52,154 nucleotides of DNA, from positions 1-52,154 of the forward strand of contig JAOADV010000003.1 in assembly GCA_026417135.1 (NCBI GenBank), read 5' to 3'. Position 1 is the stretch's first letter; each line of letters begins with the position of its first letter. This document shows positions 1 to 7,876 of the stretch, one piece after another. A program made the translations under genes and the position numbers. Origin of the DNA: Ignavibacteria bacterium. GTDB taxonomy: Bacteria; Bacteroidota; Ignavibacteria; Kapaibacteriales; UBA2268. Under the pieces are notes generated by a model. It was given only the letters and a program-made list of their open reading frames with translations. It was not told the DNA's origin and ran no database searches.

Positions 1-1546
1 CCTTCCACTTCGGGTCGGGGGGAACTGTGTCTGGCTTCTCAAGGTCCGCTAACGCCGCACTCGTAGGATAGCCGTACGAGTCGCACCAATCATAGCCAAA
101 AGAATAACAAGCAAACGGATTTTTTGCGCGAATCTTGAAAACGCCAGTACTCGGCAAATCTAAAATCTTCATAGCGTACTGCTTTTCGTTTACTTTGTAA
201 GCAAACAACTCATCGACGCCAGGGAACCTGTTCTTAATTTTAGTCCATACATACCGACCACTTCTAACTTCTGCAAATTCCAAGTCATCTGGTATCATTC
301 CATTTTCATCAGTTTGGTAGACAAGTGCAACATAATTCGCAGTTCTAAATTGTTTCCCTCCAAAAGTTCCAGGTAAACAAAATGTAACTTCCTTCTGAAA
401 TTGTTCCATTGGGGTAATTACCATAACGAAGGGGTCTGAAATGCAAGGCTGCCCATCCTCTTGAGAGCCAGTGTTATAAAGAGTAACCCCAATAGGTTTA
501 TCTCCCGAGATTATCGCAGACCTTGGTGAGCCCGGAGACAAACGAGTTTCTAAAAAGCGATTACCTTCGGTAAAATCTGTGGCTTTTAAAAAACCAAACT
601 CTTTGCCATCTCGATAAATAGTTGTATTTCGTTCTTTCGCATAAACTCGAATTATAGGTGGTTTTACTCTGCCTGGAATTTTAGGGACAAGATAATCTTT
701 TCCCCATGTATAAGTTGGCAAATCCATTTCGACAGTGTAATCACACCATTGGTTTCCATTAGGAATATTCGTACATTGATTTCCAGTAACCACAGCAACA
801 GGCTTATTTGCAACAACCCTACTGCCAGAAAGGTCTCCACCGTCTCCTTTTGTGGAAAGAGCAAAAACATCACCTCTATTAAGAGTTACCTCACGAGTTT
901 GTCCCGGTTTTAGACCGCCAGCAGTTACAGTCATTGAATTTCCACCAAGTGTAAACCGAACCTTAGTTTGGTCGTAAGGAGCAACAATCAAGCAAACATT
1001 AGGTAGAGGCAAATTCCAAACTGCTCGAAACATAGGGTCGACAGGATATCCCGCAATTATGTATTCCTTACCTAACGAAGAAACAGGAACAGCGAGGAAA
1101 CCATCACTTGTTGCATAGTATCGCACCACAACGTAAACAACAATTGGATGTTCAGAAACAATATTAACCCCACGCCCGAAAAACACATTGTCTGGTACTT
1201 CGGGGTCTGGTGGATACTTCATATACGGTTGCCCCATTGTAGGAGTAAGTTCGAGCATAGTTACATCATTTGGAACTGTCATAACTGTCCTTTGCCAACC
1301 TTCCCCCGGAACTTGTATGGTTACTTTCGTTCTATACGGACTTGTTATGTAAACTTTTATGTCATCGGTAGGGTCGCTCGGATAACAAGGTGGAATAGAA
1401 AACCAAAACTCCTTGCCAACATTTGTTGCTCCAAGCATTTTAGGCAAAGCAGACTTTATTTCTTCGTCGGAATATTCTTGTGAATTGCAAACAAATACAA
1501 TTGCTAAAAAAAACATAAAGACTAATAATAGTCGAAAATTACCCAT
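1..1546 (-). CDS. Secreted protein with IgGFc-binding-type N-terminal domain (3' end outside window)
   Basis: Read on the minus strand, 515 codons run without a stop from ATG at 1546 to the window edge. A strong ribosome site, AGGAGGG at 1551-1557, fixes the start. Residues 1-22 are a signal peptide (MGNFRLLLVFMFFLAIVFVC, then NSQ). The mature part begins with GKEFWFSIPPC and carries repeated beta-strand segments such as VVYVVVRYYATSDG, KPVAVVTGNQC and KPIGVTLYNTGS, which I recognise as the IgGFc_binding N-terminal domain, a beta-rich adhesin-like module found in many bacterial exported proteins. Binding of IgG is not implied. Known relatives in this group often end in a T9SS sorting domain; that part is not visible here. 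The gene is divergent from the dCMP deaminase at 1721, with 174 bp between them. Confidence 0.8.
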   Translation of the reverse strand, partial: MGNFRLLLVFMFFLAIVFVCNSQEYSDEEIKSALPKMLGATNVGKEFWFSIPPCYPSDPTDDIKVYITSPYRTKVTIQVPGEGWQRTVMTVPNDVTMLELTPTMGQPYMKYPPDPEVPDNVFFGRGVNIVSEHPIVVYVVVRYYATSDGFLAVPVSSLGKEYIIAGYPVDPMFRAVWNLPLPNVCLIVAPYDQTKVRFTLGGNSMTVTAGGLKPGQTREVTLNRGDVFALSTKGDGGDLSGSRVVANKPVAVVTGNQCTNIPNGNQWCDYTVEMDLPTYTWGKDYLVPKIPGRVKPPIIRVYAKERNTTIYRDGKEFGFLKATDFTEGNRFLETRLSPGSPRSAIISGDKPIGVTLYNTGSQEDGQPCISDPFVMVITPMEQFQKEVTFCLPGTFGGKQFRTANYVALVYQTDENGMIPDDLEFAEVRSGRYVWTKIKNRFPGVDELFAYKVNEKQYAMKILDLPSTGVFKIRAKNPFACYSFGYDWCDSYGYPTSAALADLEKPDTVPPDPKWK

Positions 1547-1720
1547 ACTTCCCTCCTAAAGCATAATAGAAATATAATAAAATTACAAAAAAATTTGAAA
1601 ACTATATCAATTTGATAAATAATCGGTAACAAATAAGAGTAAATAAAGTTACATCAAGAATTAATGCTAATTTGAAGTCGAATTTTTATTTTTGTATTTA
1701 GTTAAAAAATCTTTCACAAT

Positions 1721-2275
1721 ATGAAAAGACCAAATTGGGACCAGCTTTACATTACATTGTGTTACCTTGTAGGAATGAGAAGCAGAGACGATATGACCCA
1801 CGTTGGTGCTGTCATTTCCGATTCAGACAACGTTCTCGTTTCAACTGGCTACAATTCTTTGCCTCGTAATATTGAAATAGATAAAGAAGCCAAAAGAATA
1901 AGTCGAGAAAATGGGGAAAAGTATTTTTGGATTGAGCACGCAGAAAGAAATGCTATTTACAATGCTGCAAGACGCGGAACTCCACTCAAAGGTTGCAAAA
2001 TATACGTCCCTTGGCTACCTTGCACCGATTGTGCAAGAGCCATAATTCAAACTGGAATTTCCGAAGTTGTCGTCCATAGAAATGGACAAGACTTTTACGA
2101 CCGCCATACCGACGGGAAATGGCTAGAACAACACAAAAGAACGACCGAAATGTTTCTCGAAGCTGGAGTTCGCCTTCGCTATGTTACTTGTAATATCGTG
2201 GTACCAGAAATTTATATGAACGGTATAGTTCACAATGCTTATGAATATTTTAACCGTGAGCCTATTGGAGAGTAA
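1721..2275 (+). CDS. dCMP deaminase family protein
   Basis: A 184-residue zinc-dependent deaminase of the cytidine/deoxycytidylate family. The zinc and catalytic signature is complete: H73-A-E75, then P100-C101-x2-C104 in PWLPCTDCARA. The N-terminal half (MTHVGAVISDSDNVLVSTGYN) matches the usual dCMP-deaminase fold and the length is normal. The expected reaction is dCMP to dUMP, feeding thymidylate synthesis; a ComEB-like or other nucleotide substrate cannot be excluded. A TATTTTTG element at 1687-1694 fits the TAnnTTTG -7 consensus about 27 bases before the ATG. The stop codon abuts the ATG of the next gene, so the two are very likely cotranscribed and translationally linked. Confidence 0.9.
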   Translation: MKRPNWDQLYITLCYLVGMRSRDDMTHVGAVISDSDNVLVSTGYNSLPRNIEIDKEAKRISRENGEKYFWIEHAERNAIYNAARRGTPLKGCKIYVPWLPCTDCARAIIQTGISEVVVHRNGQDFYDRHTDGKWLEQHKRTTEMFLEAGVRLRYVTCNIVVPEIYMNGIVHNAYEYFNREPIGE

Positions 2276-3586
2276 ATGAACCAAATACTGATTATTGCTT
2301 ATTACTTCCCTCCTTCGGGTGGTCCTGGGGTCCAAAGAGTTTTAAAATATACTAAATATTTACCAGAGTTTGGGTGGGAGCCAGTTGTCCTAACAGTCGA
2401 AAAAGGCTCATTTCCAGCATTAGACTATTCACTTTTAGAAGAAATCCCAGAAAATGTAAAAGTTTTTCGTACAAAAATTTTCGAACCTCATAACCTTTAT
2501 CGAAAACTACTTGGTAAACCAAAAGATTCAGCTATCGACGTAAATGTAATTAAAAAAGATGACCAAAAAATAACCTTGAAAGAAAGGTTTGCAGAGTTTT
2601 TTAGGTCAACTTTTTTTATTCCCGACGCAAGAATAGGCTGGTTTTTTTTTGCAATCAAAAAAGCAAAAGAGATAATTAAAAATTTCAACATAAAAGTCAT
2701 TTATACTTCCTCGCCGCCTTACACTTGCTCTCTTATAGGCAAGTGGATTAAAAAAAAATTTGGTATTCCTTGGATTGCTGGTTTTCGCGACCCTTGGACC
2801 GGATTTATTTCCGCACCAAAAAGATGGTTAGTTCCAGCTTTAATTGACAAATATTTAGAATTCAGTGTTTTCAACGAAGCAGATTTGGTTGAAGTTGCTT
2901 GGGAAGGAATCGCAAAAGATGCTCTTACAAAATATCCTACTCTTAGCGTCGAAAAGTTTATCCATATACCTAATGGTTACGACCCAGCAGACTTTCCAAA
3001 ACTTGAATACAAACCAAATCCCGTATTTACATTAACATACACTGGTTCGATGTATGGCAGAAGGAACCCCGAAAGCCTTTTCAAAGCTTTAGAAAAATTG
3101 CTCGAAAAAGGTATCATTCGTTCAGAGGATTTCGTAATCAAACTAATAGGAAGGTTCGGGGACGAAGTAAAAGAGATGATAAACAAAACTAAAATTAAAA
3201 AATCAATTCAAACATTCACATACCTTCCACATTCAGAAAGTTTAAAACACTTACTTTCCAGCGATGCCTTGCTTTTGATTGTAGATGAGTCAAAAGAAAG
3301 CGAAGAAATAGTTCCCGGCAAAGTGTTTGAGTATCTCGGAACTTTTAAGCCAATTCTTGCAATTGCCCCCAAAAAAGGCGCCATTGCAAAGCTCTTAGAA
3401 AAAACTAAATCGGGATTTGTCGCCCACCAGTCAGAAATTGACGAAATTGGAAAAAATTTTCTTCAAATTTTCAATCTTTGGAAAAGCAACGTAAAATTTG
3501 AACCAAATTATGAAGAAATTAAGAAATATTCTCGCAAAGAACACACAAAAATTTTTTCTGAGCTTCTATTTCAATTAACAATTTAA
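2276..3586 (+). CDS. Glycosyltransferase family 4-like protein
   Basis: A 436-residue GT-B glycosyltransferase. The N-terminus MNQILIIAYYFPPSGGPGVQR is the typical donor-side start of family 4-like enzymes. The C-terminal Rossmann half contains YTGSMYGRRNPESL and VPGKVFEYLG (residues 346-355), where the conserved glutamate of the nucleotide-sugar site lies. It has no signal peptide or membrane segment, so it probably acts on the cytoplasmic face of the membrane, moving a sugar onto a lipid-linked or surface glycan. Donor and acceptor cannot be told from sequence. The ATG directly follows the stop of the deaminase gene. No other glycan genes sit beside it, so the target polysaccharide is unknown. 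Confidence 0.85.
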   Translation: MNQILIIAYYFPPSGGPGVQRVLKYTKYLPEFGWEPVVLTVEKGSFPALDYSLLEEIPENVKVFRTKIFEPHNLYRKLLGKPKDSAIDVNVIKKDDQKITLKERFAEFFRSTFFIPDARIGWFFFAIKKAKEIIKNFNIKVIYTSSPPYTCSLIGKWIKKKFGIPWIAGFRDPWTGFISAPKRWLVPALIDKYLEFSVFNEADLVEVAWEGIAKDALTKYPTLSVEKFIHIPNGYDPADFPKLEYKPNPVFTLTYTGSMYGRRNPESLFKALEKLLEKGIIRSEDFVIKLIGRFGDEVKEMINKTKIKKSIQTFTYLPHSESLKHLLSSDALLLIVDESKESEEIVPGKVFEYLGTFKPILAIAPKKGAIAKLLEKTKSGFVAHQSEIDEIGKNFLQIFNLWKSNVKFEPNYEEIKKYSRKEHTKIFSELLFQLTI

Positions 3587-3934
3587 ACCAATTAGATTAC
3601 TTTTTTGGTGAAAAGGAATTGGAAGTTCACCAAAATTGAATTTATAATTTACGACAAAATCCTCTTAAAATCTTGCCTTTACAGTATTTTAAAATAATAT
3701 TCACGATTTTTCGTTTATTAATTTTAACAAAGTTCGCTGCGAACAACTTTTATTGCATAAGTTTGTTCACAATCGTCGTTTTTCTCGCTTCAATTATACA
3801 TTTGCTTGATTGTTGAATTAAGTTAGCTACTTTTCAAAGTACAATTCGCTTGTAAGGCTCCTTTAAAAGTCTCATAGACTTAAAACATTAATAACCGAAG
3901 AAGTATTTATGAATTCTAAGAAATAAGGGAATAA
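3587..3934. other. 348-bp intergenic region with inverted repeats
   Basis: No gene is recognisable here. It holds a perfect 10-bp inverted repeat close behind the glycosyltransferase (listed separately) and the symmetric sequence GTTCGCTGCGAAC at 3732-3744. A promoter for the DUF2490 gene should lie in the last 100 bases, but I cannot place it with confidence. An unannotated small RNA is possible but nothing shows it. Confidence 0.5.
3603..3635 (+). terminator. Inverted repeat, possible terminator of the glycosyltransferase transcript
   Basis: TTTTGGTGAA at 3603-3612 and TTCACCAAAA at 3626-3635 are exact reverse complements with a 13-base loop, 17 bases after the stop codon. There is no long T tract after it, so it may be a 3' stabilising hairpin and not a classical intrinsic terminator. 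Confidence 0.45.
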
Positions 3935-4696
3935 ATGAAAAAAACTCGACTTAGCACAGCCAAGAGAAAATTGATTGTAGTTTTTTTTCTTTCCAATTTA
4001 CTTCTTTATTACATTTCTATCAATAACCTATTCGCCCAAACTTTTGAACTTGGCAGTTGGAATATATTGCATTTAAAGTACAATCTTAATGAAAAATGGA
4101 GCATTTTCGGCGAAGCTCAATTACGCTCCCTAAAATTTTACAACGATTTTCACTACTACGAATATAAAGGTGGGCTAAACTTGTGGGTGCATAAATACTC
4201 AAAGCTTACTTTAGGCTTTGGTAGCTATCAAACTTACGGCGAAGGAGGTGATTTCGTCTTACCTAAAAACAATGATGAATTGAGAATTTGGCCACAGATA
4301 ATTCTTGTCCAATCAATAGAAAATCTAAAAATCGAACAACGTTATCGCGGGGAACTGAGATTTACTAGCAAAGGCTATCGAAATCGCTTTCGTTACCGTT
4401 TAGCATTATCTTATCCATTTGGGATAAGCGAAGAATCCAAACCTTTTCAAATCAGTTTAAGCGATGAAATTTTTTTCACGAATAAAGAACCATATTTCGA
4501 AAGAAACAGATTTTTACTTGCATTGAACTACAAGCTTTCCAATGCACTGACTTTACAAGTTGGATATTTACATCAATTCGACTATCGAATAAACGATGAA
4601 ATTGGTAGGGACTTTTTGGTAGTTGGTCTCTCCTACGAGATATTAAGAAAACCAGCAACAACCGAAGTTCAAGACGATGAAATCAGAGACAATTAA
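3935..4696 (+). CDS. DUF2490 family outer-membrane beta-barrel protein
   Basis: A 253-residue protein with a long N-terminal signal peptide (about residues 10-35, ending NNLFAQ). The rest alternates short hydrophobic and aromatic strands, for example WNILHLKYNLNEKWSIFGEAQ, LTLGFGSYQTYGEG, IEQRYRGELRF, FRYRLALSYPF and LTLQVGYLHQFDYRI, as expected of a small outer-membrane barrel. The pattern and the conserved QRYR..RFRYR core fit DUF2490, a Bacteroidetes-type family of unknown role. It stands alone between its own promoter region and a likely terminator. The function is unknown; a porin-like or structural role is only a guess. Confidence 0.75.
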   Translation: MKKTRLSTAKRKLIVVFFLSNLLLYYISINNLFAQTFELGSWNILHLKYNLNEKWSIFGEAQLRSLKFYNDFHYYEYKGGLNLWVHKYSKLTLGFGSYQTYGEGGDFVLPKNNDELRIWPQIILVQSIENLKIEQRYRGELRFTSKGYRNRFRYRLALSYPFGISEESKPFQISLSDEIFFTNKEPYFERNRFLLALNYKLSNALTLQVGYLHQFDYRINDEIGRDFLVVGLSYEILRKPATTEVQDDEIRDN

Positions 4697-4754
4697 AAAC
4701 AAACCCAATTGTTAGACCAAATATCGGCATTAGCATAAACTTTATTATTTCAAC

Positions 4755-4783
4755 AAATCTTGCTCTTAGGCAGATTTTATTTT
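4755..4783 (+). terminator. Probable intrinsic terminator after the DUF2490 gene
   Basis: AAATC-T-TGC (4755-4763) pairs with GCA-GATTT (4770-4777) around a 6-base loop, with one bulged T, and is followed by TTTTATTTTG. The stem is short and AT-rich, hence moderate confidence. Confidence 0.5.
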
Positions 4784-4805
4784 GAGAGTAACGATTTGAT
4801 ATATA

Positions 4806-4848
4806 TGTTTAACAAGTTTTGTTAAACATTAACACATTTGTTAAACAA
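4806..4848 (+). promoter_or_regulatory. Three palindromic TGTTTAACAA boxes before the amidotransferase gene
   Basis: TGTTTAACAA at 4806-4815 and TTGTTAAACA at 4819-4828 are exact reverse complements with a GTT spacer. A third box, TTGTTAAACAA, is at 4838-4848. The cluster lies 16 to 58 bases before the ATG at 4864, where an operator for a dimeric regulator would sit. The regulator is not identifiable from this window. Confidence 0.55.
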
Positions 4849-4863
4849 TTTAAGGGTGTTAAA

Positions 4864-5640
4864 ATGTGTAGATTACTTGGCTTAATTGCAAATCGAGCAG
4901 TCGACCTCGAATTCTCCTTAAGTAAATTTAAGAATCTCTCGATTAATAATCCAGATGGATGGGGCATTGGCTGGTACGAAAATAATTCTCCGCGAGTTTT
5001 CAAAGAAGGTTTATCGGCACAAGCCAAAAACTCAAAACTACCCTACTTAGCAAAGCAGGTTTACTCAAACATCATCATTGCTCATTTAAGAAAAGGTACG
5101 AATGGTTCAGCATCGGATGAGAATTCACATCCATTCAAATTGGGAAACTGGATTTTTGCTCATAATGGTCAGGTTGATAGAGATTCTTTGCTTCTGCATT
5201 TAAATGAAAACCACCAGAAGGAATTGAAAGGAGAAACTGATTCCGAAGTTTACTTTTACTTCATTCTACAATCAATTGATGAAACGAAAGATGTTGTGAG
5301 AGGAATAAAAAAGTCAATTGAGACGATTACTCAAAGTTCCTTTAAAGGATTAAATTTTTTATTATCGGATGGGAAATATCTCTATGCATTTCGGTATTCC
5401 AATAACTCGAGAAATTATTATTCTCTTTATTTACTTAAAAGAGAGCCAAGCAGAGATGGTCCATTTAATGTTCAATCGAAAGAAACACAGGCTTTGCTGC
5501 AAAGTAAAGCACTTAATAATGAAAAAGCAATTTTAGTTTGCTCAGAGAAATTAACAGATGAGAACTGGAAAGAAATCAATTTTGGGAGTTTGGTAATTAT
5601 TGACCAAAATCTAAACATTAAAAATGAACATATAATATAA
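4864..5640 (+). CDS. Class II glutamine amidotransferase (YafJ/EgtC-like)
   Basis: A 258-residue stand-alone Ntn-hydrolase glutaminase domain. I start at ATG 4864 and not at the in-frame TTG 4819, because these enzymes need cysteine as residue 2, exposed after methionine removal: the protein then begins MCRLLGLIAN. The glutamine-site motifs follow in order: DGWG (31-34), AHLR (73-76), SHPF (88-91) and AHNG (99-102). No synthase domain is attached, as in the YafJ, DUG3 and EgtC families, which hydrolyse small gamma-glutamyl compounds or support a partner. No EgtB or EgtD gene lies nearby, so the substrate is unknown. Three TGTTTAACAA boxes precede it, which suggests dedicated transcriptional control. 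Confidence 0.85.
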   Translation: MCRLLGLIANRAVDLEFSLSKFKNLSINNPDGWGIGWYENNSPRVFKEGLSAQAKNSKLPYLAKQVYSNIIIAHLRKGTNGSASDENSHPFKLGNWIFAHNGQVDRDSLLLHLNENHQKELKGETDSEVYFYFILQSIDETKDVVRGIKKSIETITQSSFKGLNFLLSDGKYLYAFRYSNNSRNYYSLYLLKREPSRDGPFNVQSKETQALLQSKALNNEKAILVCSEKLTDENWKEINFGSLVIIDQNLNIKNEHII

Positions 5641-5971
5641 ACGAAGAATTTTAGGGAAATTTCCAAACTTTGGGATATTCAACAGTAAATCCCTACGATT
5701 GGCAAAACTTACATAAAAAAACCTATAAATCGTAAGTTAATTTAAATATTAAACTTAGCCCTTTTGTTTGAAAATCAAGTTGCACTTTATCGCTCTAAGA
5801 AATTGCTAAACTATTTGTTTAATTCGACTTATATATTTTTACCTAAAATCTTGGTTAACTGACTAATCTAAATTAAACGAAGAGATGTAAATTTAAATAA
5901 AATATAATACTTAGTTAGGATTGATTACGAATCAGACAACATTACAAATAAACTGAACTAAAAATGTTGTA
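5641..5971. other. 331-bp gap between convergent genes
   Basis: No gene is seen. It holds two weak inverted repeats: AACTTAC at 5706-5712 with GTAAGTT at 5732-5738, and ACAACATT at 5936-5943 with AATGTTGT at 5963-5970. The second directly follows the stop codon of the minus-strand T9SS gene and may form its 3' hairpin. Neither has a convincing T tract. Confidence 0.45.
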
Positions 5972-7795
5972 TTAATCCAAAATCAAAATAGGAAACAAAG
6001 TTCTGTTTTTACCGTCTTTAATATTGACAAAATAAATACCTTTTGAGAGATGGTTAAAAGTAAGAATTCTTGAAAAAATTCCATTTTTTTCAATTGCAAA
6101 AGAATATTGTTCGACAACTTTGCCAAGAATGTCTGTAACAACTACCGATAGAAAATCTGTTGAGAGCTCTTTACCAAAAATACTCAAACTATTCTCATTT
6201 GGCGAGAAAAATATTTCAACAAAATTATCATTTTCGACTGATGATTGAATTCCTTCGATTTCACCTTCGAGTTCAATATACAATTCGCTATTTTCTTTTG
6301 AATTCGAAACAATGCGTATTCGTCCATAGTATACCCTTTCTTCTACAGCAGCAGCCGAAAATCTTACTTTCACAGTAACTGAATCTCCAGCTTCGATATA
6401 AAGTGGCTTTTGAACAACTTGAGCAAAATCGAACCTTTCGTGGTCCTTGTAGGTTTTATCAATTTCAAAAACATCTATTTGTAATTGTCTATCTCCAACA
6501 TTTTTTAAGACTAACTCAATTATCTTGCTGGTCGGTTTTCTGACTTTCCCAAAATTAATTTTCCCACCAGCAAAGTTAGTGGCAATTATTGGACCTTTGG
6601 ATTCGAGACCACCACCATATCCATAAATGTCAACATAACGATATTCATTATACAATGCATTCGATTTGATAGAAAGTTGTCCATAGTACGAAATCCTTTC
6701 TTTTGGAGAAAAGCGGATTTTTACAATATGACTCTGCCCTCTTTTCAAAGTCTTAGCTTTTGTAATTTTACCAGAAACAATTTCGAATACATTATCTTGA
6801 TTTTCCCAGAAATCAATTTCTTCGAGGACAAGGTCCAATTTCCCAGTACTCGTGATTTTTAACTCAAGTTCATCAGTTTCACCCGGCTTAACCTCTCCAA
6901 AATCAATAAGAAGTGGGTCGAGTTCGTAAGCAGCTCCATCGGGAGCAATATTACCTTTAAGCCAATACATTGCCCTTGCCAATTGCGTCCCACGAGGAAT
7001 ATCCCCAGCAAAAGCTTCGAAACCAATACTCCAAAAACACAAACGAGCAGTTCCTATTTCGGAACGGATACCAACTATCGTATCATCAGGGTAATCATTA
7101 TTAGTTCTAATAAAATGGTCTACGGGAGGGTATTTAACAGGGTCTTTAGATTTAAATACATCAAAAGCAAGATAATGAGCAAGAGGTGTCCAAATTTCTC
7201 TTCCAGTATTAAAATTAATATTACACCATTTGATTACGGATTGACCTACTGGGTCGCCAAACGCTCCCCGAATGTTGAAACTCCAATAAGTAATTGTTTG
7301 ACCATCTTGACGCGAAACTCTCAGCCGAGTAAGATATTCAATCCCAAGAGTATCGGAAAGAAATTTTTGAACTTCGGGATTGAGGTCACCACCACTTGGG
7401 TTAAAAGCATAATACAATACATTTCGACCAATAATCAGACAATTCTTACCAGCAGATATCATTTGCCGTATCGCATTCAGAACATTTGCATTTCCGACCC
7501 TTGTATTTAACCTATAATCGCCGAGAACGAAAATAGCAACATCAAAATCAGTCAATTTAAATTGTTGAAGTGTGGCGTCGTTGAAAGGTTTACGAATGAC
7601 ATAGGGAGAAATTTCGGGCATAAAATTCGGGTCTGTAAGATAAATCCAATAGGCACTATCTAAAAACCTCCTATCTTCGAAATTGTCGAATAGAATGTAT
7701 TTTGGTTGCTCAGCGAAAGAGCGAGAAAATACAGCTACGCATAAAAAGAAAATCGTTAAAAAAATCCTTGCAAATCTTAACCAAAAGTTTCTCAT
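5972..7795 (-). CDS. T9SS-exported protein: GATase-like module, two ASH repeats, C-terminal sorting domain
   Basis: Translation from ATG 7795 gives 607 residues. I prefer this start over an upstream in-frame codon because GGGGG lies just before it and a signal peptide follows at once (MRNFWLRFARIFLTIFFLCV, ending FAEQ). Residues about 25-280 look like a Rossmann/type-1-amidotransferase-like fold (FDVAIFVLGDYRL, MISAGKNCLIIGRN, FWSIGFEAFAGD), with no obvious catalytic triad. About 285-390 and 400-510 are two ASH (choice-of-anchor D) beta repeats, each starting with a DFGEV or NFGKV motif. The last 80 residues (VVVTDILGKVVEQY ... LSKGIYFVNI) are a T9SS type A sorting domain. It should be exported and surface-anchored or released. 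The module plan parallels the upstream gene at 7877-10645. Confidence 0.8.
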   Translation of the reverse strand: MRNFWLRFARIFLTIFFLCVAVFSRSFAEQPKYILFDNFEDRRFLDSAYWIYLTDPNFMPEISPYVIRKPFNDATLQQFKLTDFDVAIFVLGDYRLNTRVGNANVLNAIRQMISAGKNCLIIGRNVLYYAFNPSGGDLNPEVQKFLSDTLGIEYLTRLRVSRQDGQTITYWSFNIRGAFGDPVGQSVIKWCNINFNTGREIWTPLAHYLAFDVFKSKDPVKYPPVDHFIRTNNDYPDDTIVGIRSEIGTARLCFWSIGFEAFAGDIPRGTQLARAMYWLKGNIAPDGAAYELDPLLIDFGEVKPGETDELELKITSTGKLDLVLEEIDFWENQDNVFEIVSGKITKAKTLKRGQSHIVKIRFSPKERISYYGQLSIKSNALYNEYRYVDIYGYGGGLESKGPIIATNFAGGKINFGKVRKPTSKIIELVLKNVGDRQLQIDVFEIDKTYKDHERFDFAQVVQKPLYIEAGDSVTVKVRFSAAAVEERVYYGRIRIVSNSKENSELYIELEGEIEGIQSSVENDNFVEIFFSPNENSLSIFGKELSTDFLSVVVTDILGKVVEQYSFAIEKNGIFSRILTFNHLSKGIYFVNIKDGKNRTLFPILILD

Positions 7796-7810
7796 ATTTC
7801 CCCCGTTTTG

Positions 7811-7855
7811 TTTAACAAAAATAAAGGCTGTCCCCTTTGGCAAAGGAGACAGCCT
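7811..7855 (-). terminator. Strong intrinsic terminator between two T9SS genes
   Basis: On the minus strand AGGCTGTC (7848-7855) pairs with GACAGCCT (7825-7832), continued by CCTTT/AAAGG with one mismatch and a 3-base loop, and followed by TTATTTTTGTT. It lies 21 bases after the stop of the 922-residue gene. The downstream T9SS gene must therefore use its own promoter or read-through. Confidence 0.9.
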
Positions 7856-7876
7856 CGAAAATCGAATAAATCATAA

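Noticed and set aside
1148-1483. A 111-codon open frame on the plus strand
   Set aside because: It lies inside the minus-strand IgGFc-type gene, has a low-quality, cysteine-rich and arginine-rich composition, and no ribosome site.
4819-4863. In-frame TTG extension of the amidotransferase
   Set aside because: It would bury the catalytic cysteine that must be residue 2, and it lies within the palindromic boxes.
6983-7510. A 175-codon open frame on the plus strand
   Set aside because: It is antisense to the T9SS gene at 5972-7795, which has a signal peptide and recognisable domains.
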